Below are positions 35,951 to 46,816 of a stretch of DNA of 64,000 nucleotides, in pieces. The notes under the pieces are model-generated. The model worked only from the letters and a program-made list of their open reading frames with translations. It was not told where the DNA came from and made no database searches. Origin of the DNA: CAMYLY01 sp039587215 (GTDB taxonomy: Bacteria; Gemmatimonadota; Gemmatimonadetes; Gemmatimonadales; GWC2-71-9). The stretch lies in assembly GCA_039587215.1 (NCBI GenBank), contig JBDHIW010000002.1:1-64000 (forward strand). Reading direction: 5' to 3'. The position numbers and the translations under genes were made by a program. The number at the start of each line of letters is the position of its first letter. Position 1 is the first letter of the stretch.

Positions 35951-36859
35951 ATGATCGGTCGGGTTCTGTCGCGCGGCGGCGGAGTGTACCGGGTGCACAT
36001 GGATACCGGCATCGTCGACGCGTCACTGCGCGGGCGCTTGAAGCACGAGACGGCCTCACGCGTCCTCGTCGGCGATCTCGTACGCGTGGACGTGCACGAC
36101 GACGGCTCCGTCACGATCGAGGGCGTGGAAGCGCGCCGTACCCTGCTCCGGCGCCGGACCCCCGGCCGCCGCCGCGCCACGCGCCCGGTGGCTGCGAATG
36201 TCGACCAGGTCGTCGTCGTCGGCGCGGCGCGGTCTCCCGATTGGGACACGCACACCATCGACCGGTTCATCGCGGTCGCCTCGGCGAGCGAACTCCCGAC
36301 GATCATCGTGATCAACAAGTCCGACCTGGACGACCAGGCGAGCGCGTACGGCGACGTGTACCGCGCCATCGGGTACGACGTGCACGTCACGAGCGTGACC
36401 GCGGAGCTCGGGGTGACAACCCTCCGTGAAAGCCTGCGGGGACACATCTCGCTGCTCACGGGCTCCACGGGCGTCGGCAAGTCGAGTTTGCTCAATGCCG
36501 TGCAGCCCGGACTGCAGCTGCGCACATCGGCCGTGAGCGCGCGCGCAGGCACAGGCCGCCACACCACCGTAGCGGCGGAGATGTATCCCCTCGACGAGGG
36601 TGGGTTCGTCGTCGACACGCCCGGACTGCGCGACATCGGCCTCTGGGGCCTCGCACCCGAAGACGTGAGTGCGGCGTTTCCGGAGATCGCGGCGACGGGC
36701 ACCGGTTGCCGGTTCGACGATTGCCGGCACGGGGTCGAACCGGACTGTGCGGTGGTGTCGGCCGTGACGGAGGGACAGATTGCCTCGTCGCGTCTGACGT
36801 CGTTTCGCACGCTGCTGGCCGAAGCCGACGAGGCGTCACGGCCGTGGCAGGGCCGCTAA
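35951..36859 (+). CDS. rsgA: Ribosome biogenesis GTPase RsgA
   Basis: 302 residues. An N-terminal OB-fold (about 1-65) is followed by a circularly permuted GTPase: G4 Asn-Lys-Ser-Asp (about 118), G1 Gly-Ser-Thr-Gly-Val-Gly-Lys-Ser-Ser (about 170), G3 Asp-Thr-Pro-Gly (about 222). The C-terminal zinc knuckle has Cys-x4-Cys-x-His-x5-Cys (about 255-268). RsgA checks the decoding site of maturing 30S subunits. It starts four bases after the preceding gene and is followed by the DUF1015 gene 20 bases later. Confidence 0.95.
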   Translation: MIGRVLSRGGGVYRVHMDTGIVDASLRGRLKHETASRVLVGDLVRVDVHDDGSVTIEGVEARRTLLRRRTPGRRRATRPVAANVDQVVVVGAARSPDWDTHTIDRFIAVASASELPTIIVINKSDLDDQASAYGDVYRAIGYDVHVTSVTAELGVTTLRESLRGHISLLTGSTGVGKSSLLNAVQPGLQLRTSAVSARAGTGRHTTVAAEMYPLDEGGFVVDTPGLRDIGLWGLAPEDVSAAFPEIAATGTGCRFDDCRHGVEPDCAVVSAVTEGQIASSRLTSFRTLLAEADEASRPWQGR

Positions 36860-36879
36860 CGACCCGCAAGGCAGAGTCT

Positions 36880-38112
36880 ATGACTGCAGAATCCATCCCG
36901 TTGGTCGCACCGTTTCGTGGGCTGCGCTACGCTGACGATCAGACGCTCGACGCGTGTCTGGCACCCCCGTACGACGTCATCGACGGCACCGCACGCGAGC
37001 GGTTCGCGGCACACGATCACAACGTCGTGCATTTCATTCTGCCGAGCGGTGATGACGACCGCTACGAGCGCGCGGCGGCGACGCTTGGAGGCTGGCAGGA
37101 TGCGGGCGTGGTCGCGCTCGATGCGGAGCCGGCCGTCTACGTCGTGCAGCAGCGATTCACGACGCCGGACGGCGCGGAGCATGCCCGGACGGGCGTGATC
37201 GCCGCGGTGGCCGCCGAGCCCTTCGAGGGCGGCCGGGTCCGGCCGCACGAGCGGACGCACGCGGGTCCGAAGCGCGATCGCCTTGCCCTGATGGAGGCCA
37301 GTCACACGATCTTCGAGTCGTTGTTCATGCTGAGTCGGGATGCGGACGGCGCGCTCGCGGCGCGACTGCTTGCCGTGACGGAGACGCCGCCGACGGCGAC
37401 GGCCCGGCTCGAGGGGGTCGAGATCGCCATGTGGGCCGTGGCCGGACCGGAGGGAGAGGCCATCGCCGCGGCGGCGGGGCGAGCGGACCTCTACATTGCC
37501 GACGGCCATCACCGGTACGAGACCGCCGTGAGCTTTGCCGCGGACCGTCAGGGGGCCGCACGCGTGCCCGCGCTCATCGTGTCGCTCCAGGATCCCGGCC
37601 TGGTGGTCCTCGCGACGCACCGGGTGCTCGACGGCGCGCCGATTCCCGAGGAGGCGATCGAGTCCCTGCGCGATGTGTTCAACATCCGCCAGATCGCCGA
37701 CCGGCATGCAGCGGCCGACGAGTTGGACGGACTCTTGGACCGGGGTACGGCCTGCGTCCTCGTGCTCCCCGACGCCACACTGGCGCTGCTGCTCAAACCG
37801 GGTGCCAGTTTGGGAGACGTGCCCTTCGCCAACGAGCCGGCTGTAGCCTCGCTCGACGTCGCCCGGATCGACGCGCTCGTCGTCGACCGCCTGAGTGCCG
37901 CCACGGGCGGGACGTCCGTGCGGTACTCCGCGAGTGCGGACGAGGTGGTCGAAGCGGTCGACCGCGGACACGCGATGGCGGGTGTCTTGTTGCAGCCGAC
38001 CCGCGTGGACCAGGTGCTCGCGGTGGCGGATGCGCACGCCTTTATGCCGCCCAAGTCCACGTATTTCATTCCCAAGGTGCCAAGCGGCCTTGTGGCCATG
38101 ACCTACGCGTAG
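36880..38112 (+). CDS. DUF1015 family protein
   Basis: 410 residues, the usual length for DUF1015. Family marks include Ala-Pro-Pro-Tyr-Asp-Val-Ile (about 30-36), Arg-Pro-His-Glu-Arg-Thr (about 122) and Ile-Ala-Asp-Gly-His-His-Arg-Tyr-Glu-Thr-Ala (about 206-216). The last resembles a catalytic or phosphate-binding site, and members are sometimes called HTH or kinase-like, but no activity is proven to my knowledge. The ATG is preceded by AGAG. The next small gene lies nine bases downstream. Confidence 0.88.
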   Translation: MTAESIPLVAPFRGLRYADDQTLDACLAPPYDVIDGTARERFAAHDHNVVHFILPSGDDDRYERAAATLGGWQDAGVVALDAEPAVYVVQQRFTTPDGAEHARTGVIAAVAAEPFEGGRVRPHERTHAGPKRDRLALMEASHTIFESLFMLSRDADGALAARLLAVTETPPTATARLEGVEIAMWAVAGPEGEAIAAAAGRADLYIADGHHRYETAVSFAADRQGAARVPALIVSLQDPGLVVLATHRVLDGAPIPEEAIESLRDVFNIRQIADRHAAADELDGLLDRGTACVLVLPDATLALLLKPGASLGDVPFANEPAVASLDVARIDALVVDRLSAATGGTSVRYSASADEVVEAVDRGHAMAGVLLQPTRVDQVLAVADAHAFMPPKSTYFIPKVPSGLVAMTYA

Positions 38113-38121
38113 CGAGGTACG

Positions 38122-38370
38122 ATGAGCCCGCGACCGAGAGAGCGTATTCTCAACAACCTCGAGGCGATCTACCGCGAGGCGTATGCACGAGCCAAGGAGC
38201 TCGAAGACGAGGGTCGGATGGCGGACTTGGACGCGTCGTACCAGCGGGAGCAGCTCATGCTCGAGGTGCTGCTCGACGTGCGAGACGCCCTGACTAGCCT
38301 GCAGCCGTCGAGCACCGACGCGGCGCTCGACAAGGTCAGCGCACTGCGGAAACTCACGAAGCTGCGATAG
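38122..38370 (+). CDS. Small helical hypothetical protein
   Basis: 82 residues, almost wholly helical in pattern and highly charged, with GAGG six bases before the ATG. Heptad-like Leu spacing suggests a short coiled coil or helical hairpin. No family recognised. It follows the DUF1015 gene by nine bases and precedes the E1 gene, which has its own promoter. A soluble, perhaps dimeric, accessory protein is the most that can be said. Confidence 0.65.
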   Translation: MSPRPRERILNNLEAIYREAYARAKELEDEGRMADLDASYQREQLMLEVLLDVRDALTSLQPSSTDAALDKVSALRKLTKLR

Positions 38371-38408
38371 GCGTTTCCGGCACTGCTGGTTTGCCGGCAG
38401 CCGGCCAC

Positions 38409-38414
38409 TATCTT
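38409..38414 (+). promoter_or_regulatory. -10 element of the E1 gene, leaderless type
   Basis: TATCTT ends seven bases before the ATG at 38422, identical in sequence and spacing to the mnmG promoter. Confidence 0.55.
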
Positions 38415-38421
38415 TCACGCC

Positions 38422-40569
38422 ATGTCCAGCCCAACGCGATCGCGGTCGCGTGCCGCCAAGGCGCGCCAGCCGCAAGCCTCCCGGCTCGCCAAGAGTGATC
38501 TTCTGGAGTTCTATCGGCTGATGCTGCTGTCGCGGCGGCTCGATGACAAGGAGATCCAGCTCAAGCGTCAGAACCGCATCTTCTTCCAGATTTCCGGCGC
38601 GGGACACGAGGCCGTGCTGGTGGCGGCGGCCAAGCTGATGCGTCCCGGTGTCGACTGGTTCTATCCCTACTACCGCGACCGGGCGCTGTGCCTCGCGCTG
38701 GGCATGACGCCCACGGAGATGCTGCTGTCGGCGGTCGCGGCTGCCGACGATCCGAACTCCGGTGGCCGGCAGATGCCGTCCCACTGGGGACACCACGACC
38801 TCAACATCGTGTCCTCGTCCAGTCCGACCGGCACGCAGTTCCTGCAGGCGGTCGGGTGTGCCGAGGCCTGGTACCGCTACGACCGGATCGAGGAGATTCC
38901 GGACCGCGCCGAGCGGAGCACCCGCGACGAGGTCACGTTTTGCTCAGCGGGCGACGGCACCACCAGCGAGGGCGAGTTCTGGGAGGCCCTCAACACGGCG
39001 TGCAATCTGCAGCTGCCGGTGCTCTTCCTCGTGGAGGACAACGGGTACGCGATCTCCGTGCCGGTCGAGGTGCAGACGGCGGGCGGCTCGATCTCGAAGC
39101 TCGTGTCCGGGTTTCCGCACCTGCACCTCGCCGAAGTCGATGGATGCGATCCGCTGGCGTCGTACGACGCGCTGAGTGAGGCGCTGCACCACTGCCGCAC
39201 CCGGCAGGGCCCCGCACTGGTGCATGCGCACGTCATCCGGCCGTACTCGCACTCCCTCTCGGACGACGAGGTGATGTACAAGGCGTCGGCCGAGCGCGAT
39301 GCGGAGGCCGAGCGCGACCCGGTCGTGACGTTTCCGGCGCGGCTGATTGCCGACGGGACGGCGACCGAGGAGGAGATCGAGGCCATTCGCGCGCAGGTAG
39401 AGGAAGACGTCGACGTGGCGGCGGACGTGGCATTGGCCGCTCCTCAGCCGGCGGCGGACACGATCTACGAGCACGTCTACTCGCCGGACGTCGATCCGAC
39501 GTCCGAGCCGTTCGACACGGAAGACGATCCGCAGTTCGCCGGCGACCCAACGACCATGGTCGACCTGCTCAACAAGTGCATGGCCGACGAGATGGAGCGC
39601 GACCCCCGCATCGTGATCTTCGGCGAGGACGTGGCCGACATCTCGCGGGACGAACACCTGCCGGACGTGAAGGGCAAAGGCGGCGTGTTCAAGGTGACGT
39701 GGGGTCTGCAGCGTCGTTTCGGCGGCGATCGCGTCTTCAACTCGCCGCTCGCGGAGGCGAACATCGTCGGTCGCGCCATCGGGCTCGCGACCCGCGGGAT
39801 CAAGCCCGTGGTGGAGATCCAGTTCTTCGACTACATCTGGCCGGCGTATCACCAGATCCGCAACGAGCTCGCGTTGCTTCGGTGGCGGAGCAACGGTACC
39901 TTCGCCGCGCCGGTCGTGGTGCGGGTGACATACGGCGGATATCTGAAGGGCGGGGCCATCTACCACTCGCAGACCGGGGCCGCCATCTACACGGGGGTGC
40001 CCGGTCTCCGCGTCGTTTGTCCGGCGACCGCGCTCGACGCCAACGGCCTGCTTCGGACGGCGATCCGGTGCGAGGATCCCGTGATCTTCCTCGAGCACAA
40101 ACACCTGTACCGCCAGACGTACAACAAGGCGCCCTATCCCGGTCCGAACTTCGCGATTCCGTTCGGCAAGGCGCACGTGGCTCGTGAGGGAACGGACGTC
40201 ACGGTCATCACCTACGGGGCGGTGGTACAGCGCGCGGTCGTGGCCGCCAAGGCGCTGGAGGAAAGCGACGGCATCCGGGCGGAGGTGATCGACCTCCGGT
40301 CACTCAACCCCGTGGATTGGGAGACGATCGAGGCGTCCGTCCGGAAGACGAACAAGGTGCTCGTGGCGTACGAAGACTCGTTGTCCTGGGGCTACGGTGC
40401 TGAACTGGCAGCCCGGATTGCGGACGATCACTTTGCGTGGCTCGACGCGCCGGTTCGACGGCTTGCGGCGACCGACACCTTTGTCGCGTATGCACCGGAG
40501 CTGGAGGATGTGATCCTACCGCAGACGGCAGACGTCGAGGCGGCAGTGCGCGCGCTGCACGCGTTCTAA
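38422..40569 (+). CDS. 2-oxoacid dehydrogenase E1, alpha and beta subunits fused
   Basis: 715 residues. Residues about 20-320 are E1-alpha, with the thiamine diphosphate motif Gly-Asp-Gly-Thr-Thr-Ser-Glu-Gly ... Glu-Asp-Asn-Gly-Tyr-Ala (about 173-203). Residues about 375-715 are E1-beta, with Phe-Gly-Glu-Asp-Val-Ala, Phe-Asn-Ser-Pro-Leu-Ala-Glu and Tyr-Glu-Asp-Ser. An acidic linker joins them. Fused E1 chains occur in Bacteroidota and Gemmatimonadota-like genomes and usually act on branched-chain or pyruvate-type 2-oxoacids. No E2 or E3 gene lies nearby, so the complex must be completed from elsewhere. Ends nine bases from the convergent kinase gene. Confidence 0.92.
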   Translation: MSSPTRSRSRAAKARQPQASRLAKSDLLEFYRLMLLSRRLDDKEIQLKRQNRIFFQISGAGHEAVLVAAAKLMRPGVDWFYPYYRDRALCLALGMTPTEMLLSAVAAADDPNSGGRQMPSHWGHHDLNIVSSSSPTGTQFLQAVGCAEAWYRYDRIEEIPDRAERSTRDEVTFCSAGDGTTSEGEFWEALNTACNLQLPVLFLVEDNGYAISVPVEVQTAGGSISKLVSGFPHLHLAEVDGCDPLASYDALSEALHHCRTRQGPALVHAHVIRPYSHSLSDDEVMYKASAERDAEAERDPVVTFPARLIADGTATEEEIEAIRAQVEEDVDVAADVALAAPQPAADTIYEHVYSPDVDPTSEPFDTEDDPQFAGDPTTMVDLLNKCMADEMERDPRIVIFGEDVADISRDEHLPDVKGKGGVFKVTWGLQRRFGGDRVFNSPLAEANIVGRAIGLATRGIKPVVEIQFFDYIWPAYHQIRNELALLRWRSNGTFAAPVVVRVTYGGYLKGGAIYHSQTGAAIYTGVPGLRVVCPATALDANGLLRTAIRCEDPVIFLEHKHLYRQTYNKAPYPGPNFAIPFGKAHVAREGTDVTVITYGAVVQRAVVAAKALEESDGIRAEVIDLRSLNPVDWETIEASVRKTNKVLVAYEDSLSWGYGAELAARIADDHFAWLDAPVRRLAATDTFVAYAPELEDVILPQTADVEAAVRALHAF

Positions 40570-40578
40570 GCGCGAGCG

Positions 40579-42486
40579 TCAGGCGTCGCGCGGTCCTCGC
40601 AACGCTTCCCGGATCTCCCCGGCCGCGTCCATCGCGGCTTCGACATCGATCTGCAGCGCGCGCGCTTCCTGCGTGGCCGACGTGAGATCGCCGAGCACGG
40701 CCTGCACCCCCGCCGACCGGAGGCGCAGCAGGTCGAACCGCACGTTCTGAACGGCGAGCACGCACGATTCGAGATGCCGTGAGACGCGTTGCCGCCGTTC
40801 CACGAGTTCGATCACGGTAGCCCGCTGCCGGCGCAGCAGATCGAGCCGGCGATCGCTCTCCCCACCCCCGCCCTGCGCTTCGACCTCTTCGATGCGCGCA
40901 TCCAGGCGGGCAAGCACGCTGTCGTCCCCGGCGCCTTCCATTTGCCGGAGCATGAGCGCCAGTTCCTCGGCGCGTGCGACGAGCGCCTCGACCGTGTCGG
41001 TGACCTCGGGCAGCATGGCGCGATCCGACGGTGTCAGCTTCTCCAACACCTGCATGATGGCCTGCCGGTCCTTGCGGACCTGACCGATCTGATCGGCAAA
41101 GGGGCCGAACTCGCCCGTCGTCGGTTCGGGGCGCTTCGCAGACGCCAGCTGACGCTGTCCACCACCCTTCTGACTCGTCGGGGGGAGCGCGTCCGGAGCG
41201 GGTGGGCGGTTCAGGACGTCGCGCATGCTGTAGCCCGAACCCCAGAGCTTCCCGTACTGCGATGCGAGACCGATGCCCCATCCGATGGCCGGGAACAGGA
41301 ACCACGGGGAGTCCAGGCCCGTCACCACGTTCATGAGCAGGAGTCCGCCGTTCACGGACACGTACGACGCCAGGTTTTGACGGAACTTCCGGACCACGCC
41401 GGGCTCGCCGGACTTGTTGGACTCGGCGGGTTCGCGATCGGGTCGCCGCGCGGGGGGGGCCGGCCGGGCCGGTCGGGCTCCGCGGTCGCGGTGCCGCCCC
41501 GGCTGGCGGTCGGAACGCGGCTCGTCGCCGAACCACTCCCACCAGTCCTGATCCCGCTGTCGTCCGGGCCGCGACGGCGCCGACGGGCGTCGCGACATGG
41601 CAGAGCGCGGGCGGTACGGGGTACTCGATCGGCTCTCGAGGGCGCGCCGGAGTGCGTCGATCGTGCTCCAGCGGTTGTCGGGTTCTTTGTCCAGACACCG
41701 CATCACGGACGAGGCGAGCTCGTCCGGGCAGTCGTGTCGGAGGCCCCGCAGCTCGGGTACGGGTTCGGTGACCTGTTTCACCAGAATCCCCTGCACCGTC
41801 GGCGCCTTGAAGGGGATTTCGCCAGTCAGCATCTCGAACGCCACGACGCCGAGGGCATAGATGTCGCTGCGCGCGTCCACCTCCCGGTCGCCGGCAGCCT
41901 GCTCCGGACTCATGTAGGCGGGGGTACCGATGGCCACGCCCGTGCCCGTGAGCGACGCACCCGAGCCGTCCGCGGTCAGCGCTTTGGCGATCCCGAAGTC
42001 CGTGACCATCACACGACGTCGGGTCCCTTCGAGCAGGATATTGTCCGGCTTGATGTCGCGGTGGATGATCCCGAGGTTGTGCGCGAGGCCGAGCGCGTCG
42101 GCCGTTTCCTTCATGATGCGCCGGGCTTCCTCGACCGGCAGCCGGTCACGGCGCCGCAATCGGGCGGCCAGTGACTCCCCGTCCACGAACCCCATCACGA
42201 ACCACACGAGGCCGCCCTCTTCGCCGACCGAGTGGATGGGAACGATGTGCGGGTGCGAAAGCCGGGCCGCCGTCTGGGCCTCGCGCGTGAACCGCTTGCG
42301 GATCTCCTCGCGGTACGCGAGCTCGGGGGGCAGCACTTTGATGGCCACCCGACGCTTGAGCTTGACGTCGCGCGCGCTATACACGATGCCCATTCCACCC
42401 CGTCCGATCTCGCCTTCGAGTTCGTACGATCCGGTAAGAATGTCGGCTAGCCTTTCGGCCAGCGAGGCGTGCGACGAACTCTCCAT
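40579..42486 (-). CDS. Ser/Thr protein kinase with 2TM domain and coiled-coil tail
   Basis: 635 residues from the ATG at 42484-42486. The PknB-type kinase domain (about 21-285) is complete: Gly-Arg-Gly-Gly-Met-Gly, Lys50 in VAIKV, HRDIKPDN (142-149), Asp163 in DFG, and GTPAYMSPEQ. An Arg/Pro-rich linker follows. A 2TM domain (about 390-450) comes next, with two helices and a short turn, and then a long coiled coil (about 480-635). Unlike PknB there is no extracellular PASTA sensor; both ends would face the cytosol, so the tail may bind a regulator or client. A TAATGT-like -10 lies about 30 bases upstream. Confidence 0.9.
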   Translation of the reverse strand: MESSSHASLAERLADILTGSYELEGEIGRGGMGIVYSARDVKLKRRVAIKVLPPELAYREEIRKRFTREAQTAARLSHPHIVPIHSVGEEGGLVWFVMGFVDGESLAARLRRRDRLPVEEARRIMKETADALGLAHNLGIIHRDIKPDNILLEGTRRRVMVTDFGIAKALTADGSGASLTGTGVAIGTPAYMSPEQAAGDREVDARSDIYALGVVAFEMLTGEIPFKAPTVQGILVKQVTEPVPELRGLRHDCPDELASSVMRCLDKEPDNRWSTIDALRRALESRSSTPYRPRSAMSRRPSAPSRPGRQRDQDWWEWFGDEPRSDRQPGRHRDRGARPARPAPPARRPDREPAESNKSGEPGVVRKFRQNLASYVSVNGGLLLMNVVTGLDSPWFLFPAIGWGIGLASQYGKLWGSGYSMRDVLNRPPAPDALPPTSQKGGGQRQLASAKRPEPTTGEFGPFADQIGQVRKDRQAIMQVLEKLTPSDRAMLPEVTDTVEALVARAEELALMLRQMEGAGDDSVLARLDARIEEVEAQGGGGESDRRLDLLRRQRATVIELVERRQRVSRHLESCVLAVQNVRFDLLRLRSAGVQAVLGDLTSATQEARALQIDVEAAMDAAGEIREALRGPRDA

Positions 42487-42571
42487 GTGGCATCCACTCC
42501 CGAGCCGGGATACATTAACGTAGCCCTGAAGGGCGGGCAACCAAGTCTCTCCCCGTTTCGCCAGAGGCCAG

Positions 42572-42817
42572 ATGCGGTGGGTGATTGACGACGATGGCCG
42601 TAAGTGGACGGCCGAGCGAATCGGCCGGACCTCCGGCCTCATTCCGGTGCACAAGGATCAGGGCGGCTTTCCCCAGCCGCTCGACATCGTGCGGTTCAGC
42701 TGCGAATCCGTCGACGGCGTCTCGGACCGCGAGGTCACGACGCGTGCGGGCGTCCTGGAGCAGATGACCGACACTGAGCTGAAGGCGCTGCTCGCGAAGG
42801 CACCCGAGGCGTCCTAA
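42572..42817 (+). CDS. Small hypothetical protein
   Basis: 81 residues, beginning Met-Arg-Trp-Val-Ile-Asp-Asp-Asp-Gly. It has no Cys clusters, signal or membrane segment. The sequence suggests a small beta domain followed by a C-terminal helix (Thr-Glu-Leu-Lys-Ala-Leu-Leu). I do not recognise a family. It lies divergent from the kinase gene across 85 bases and upstream of lon, from which it is separated by a 189-base gap. The codon use matches its neighbours. Confidence 0.65.
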   Translation: MRWVIDDDGRKWTAERIGRTSGLIPVHKDQGGFPQPLDIVRFSCESVDGVSDREVTTRAGVLEQMTDTELKALLAKAPEAS

Positions 42818-42863
42818 AGCGCGTCTCGCGCGCGCACGCCTTCCACGTCAAATTGGCAGCACT

Positions 42864-42896
42864 GGGTTCCCTCTCGTGACCGGAGGGCAGGAACCC
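42864..42896 (+). promoter_or_regulatory. Inverted repeat in the lon leader
   Basis: GGGTTCC (42864-42870) and GGAACCC (42890-42896) form a perfect 7-pair stem around a 19-base loop that can pair further (CTC with GAG). There is no T-run, so it is not a terminator. It lies 110 bases before lon and may be a repressor site or RNA structure. Confidence 0.35.
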
Positions 42897-43006
42897 TTGG
42901 CGGTGTTTCGGGTTGTGACGACGTAGGTGCACCGATTGGCATGGATCTGCGGTACGGACTCTGCCCCTGGGTCGTGCGCCACGTTTCGTGAGAAAGGTCG
43001 TTGTGT

Positions 43007-45442
<2,436 letters not shown>

Positions 45443-45453
45443 ACGCGCGAGCG

Positions 45454-46005
45454 TCACCACGCGAGACCGCGAAGCACCAGTTCCGCAATAGGCTCGCCGG
45501 ACGGGTTTTCGTCACCGGATGCCGCGCCGAGCAGTGCGTCGCCGATGACGAGGGCGGCGGCGGTTCGCGCATACTCGTCGGGGTCGACGTCGTCGCGAAA
45601 GTAGCCTGTTCCCTGGCCCCGGGAGACCGCTTGGGCCACTCTCCGGCGAAAGTCGGCCACGATGGCGACCGGCCGAGGGTCGGCATCCGCTCCCATGAGG
45701 CTCCGAAGGATGAGGCGCGCCTCGTCCGGGGCCCGGGCAATGCGGTCCAGCGTGGCGGCGAGTTCCTGGCGTACTTGATCGGGCCCACGCGTTGCCCCGA
45801 CGTCTTGAGGTGCCCACCGGGCCGTGATGTGCTCGAGCACGGCGCCGTAGAGGCCATCTTTGGATCCGAAGTAGTAGTAGATCAGCTGCTTGTTGGCTGA
45901 CGCTGACTCCGCGATTCGCCCGACTCGCGCACCGGCATACCCTCTGTCGGCGAACTCCGCCACTGCTGCTAAGAGTATACGCTCCTTCGACTTCTGAGCG
46001 GACAT
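45454..46005 (-). CDS. TetR family regulator
   Basis: 183 residues from the ATG at 46003-46005; a TTG four codons earlier would begin inside the operator. The helix-turn-helix (about 22-45) with Asn-Lys-Gln-Leu-Ile-Tyr-Tyr-Tyr-Phe-Gly-Ser-Lys is typical, followed by a ligand domain resembling the TetR_C_33 type. No target gene is obvious: downstream is convergent lon, upstream the TrmB-like gene on the same strand. A perfect palindrome at its own promoter suggests autorepression. Confidence 0.9.
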   Translation of the reverse strand: MSAQKSKERILLAAVAEFADRGYAGARVGRIAESASANKQLIYYYFGSKDGLYGAVLEHITARWAPQDVGATRGPDQVRQELAATLDRIARAPDEARLILRSLMGADADPRPVAIVADFRRRVAQAVSRGQGTGYFRDDVDPDEYARTAAALVIGDALLGAASGDENPSGEPIAELVLRGLAW

Positions 46006-46013
46006 CGCATCAC

Positions 46014-46025
46014 CCAACCGGTTGG
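46014..46025. promoter_or_regulatory. Candidate TetR operator
   Basis: The perfect 12-base palindrome CCAACCGGTTGG begins at the expected transcription start of the TetR gene; its -10 (TATACT on the minus strand) is at 46033-46038. A bound repressor would block its own transcription. Confidence 0.65.
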
Positions 46026-46074
46026 TTGATACAGTATATGCTGTTCTCCCCGTTCGGTAAACCTGCCGAGTGCC

Positions 46075-46761
46075 TCAGGGAGTCAGGGTCTCGAGCGTCG
46101 TCCGGGCGAACCCGACCAGTGACGGCAGCGATCCCCACACGCCCTCTGGGCCGTCGTTCGACTCCGACCCGATGATGGCGGCGTAACCGCAGCTCAGCAC
46201 GGCCGGCTCGCGCGCGCGCCACAGCGCGCCGGTCTCCCCATCGAGAATCCGGGTGCCGGTCACGGGCAGGGCGCCAGGATCGGACGTCACGATCACGAAG
46301 GAGGAAAGGCCGTCCGCCTCTCGCTTGCGCCAAACGGGCGTCAGGGTCGCCGCCGTGTCGGGGGTGCCGAGGAATCTGACGGGTTCCGGGTCCCGAGCCG
46401 CGAGTCGGATGGCGAGCTCCCGAAACTCGCGAAGACCAGAGAACTCCTGGATCGAGGCTGCCCCGTGCGGGGACTTGGACGCGAACTGCTGCTCGAGCAG
46501 CTCCACGCGCGCAATGGTGACCCTCCCGAGCTCGGCAACGAGGTCGTCCGGCCGCGTGGCCCGGTACACCTTGGGGTCTGGAGACTGGAGACGGGCGGCG
46601 CCCTTGCCCACCAGACCATCCAAGGCCGCGTAGGCGTTGGCGCGAGCAACGCCCAACTGCTTGCCGACCTGGTAACCGGTCGCCGGTCCCAGGTCAAGCA
46701 GGGCCAAGTAGGCCGCAGACTCCGTCGGTGTGAAGCCGAAGGGTGTTAGGTCTGGTTGCAT
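46075..46761 (-). CDS. TrmB-like transcriptional regulator
   Basis: 228 residues. The N-terminal winged helix (about 8-75) has the TrmB pattern Phe-Thr-Pro-Thr-Glu-Ser-Ala-Ala-Tyr-Leu-Ala-Leu-Leu and Asn-Ala-Tyr-Ala-Ala-Leu-Asp-Gly-Leu. A short helical linker leads to an effector domain of about 115 residues. TrmB proteins are best known in archaea as sugar-responsive regulators, but bacterial members exist. Its ATG directly abuts a perfect inverted repeat, its likely operator. No sugar transport genes are adjacent, so the regulon is unknown. Confidence 0.82.
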   Translation of the reverse strand: MQPDLTPFGFTPTESAAYLALLDLGPATGYQVGKQLGVARANAYAALDGLVGKGAARLQSPDPKVYRATRPDDLVAELGRVTIARVELLEQQFASKSPHGAASIQEFSGLREFRELAIRLAARDPEPVRFLGTPDTAATLTPVWRKREADGLSSFVIVTSDPGALPVTGTRILDGETGALWRAREPAVLSCGYAAIIGSESNDGPEGVWGSLPSLVGFARTTLETLTP

Positions 46762-46785
46762 AAGTAGTAGCGACAGCTACTACTT
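46762..46785. promoter_or_regulatory. Candidate operator of the TrmB-like gene
   Basis: Perfect 10-base arms AAGTAGTAGC (46762-46771) and GCTACTACTT (46776-46785) separated by GACA. The repeat touches the start codon on one side and overlaps the minus-strand -10-like TAAAGT (46782-46787) on the other, so binding should shut off the gene. Confidence 0.8.
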
Positions 46786-46816
46786 TAGCGCACAACTCCG
46801 AATTTGCAAAGAAGTG

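Noticed and set aside
38370..38408. Hairpin CCGGCA/TGCCGG after the small helical gene as a terminator
   Set aside because: It has no T-run and a loose nine-base loop; the next gene's -10 lies immediately after it.
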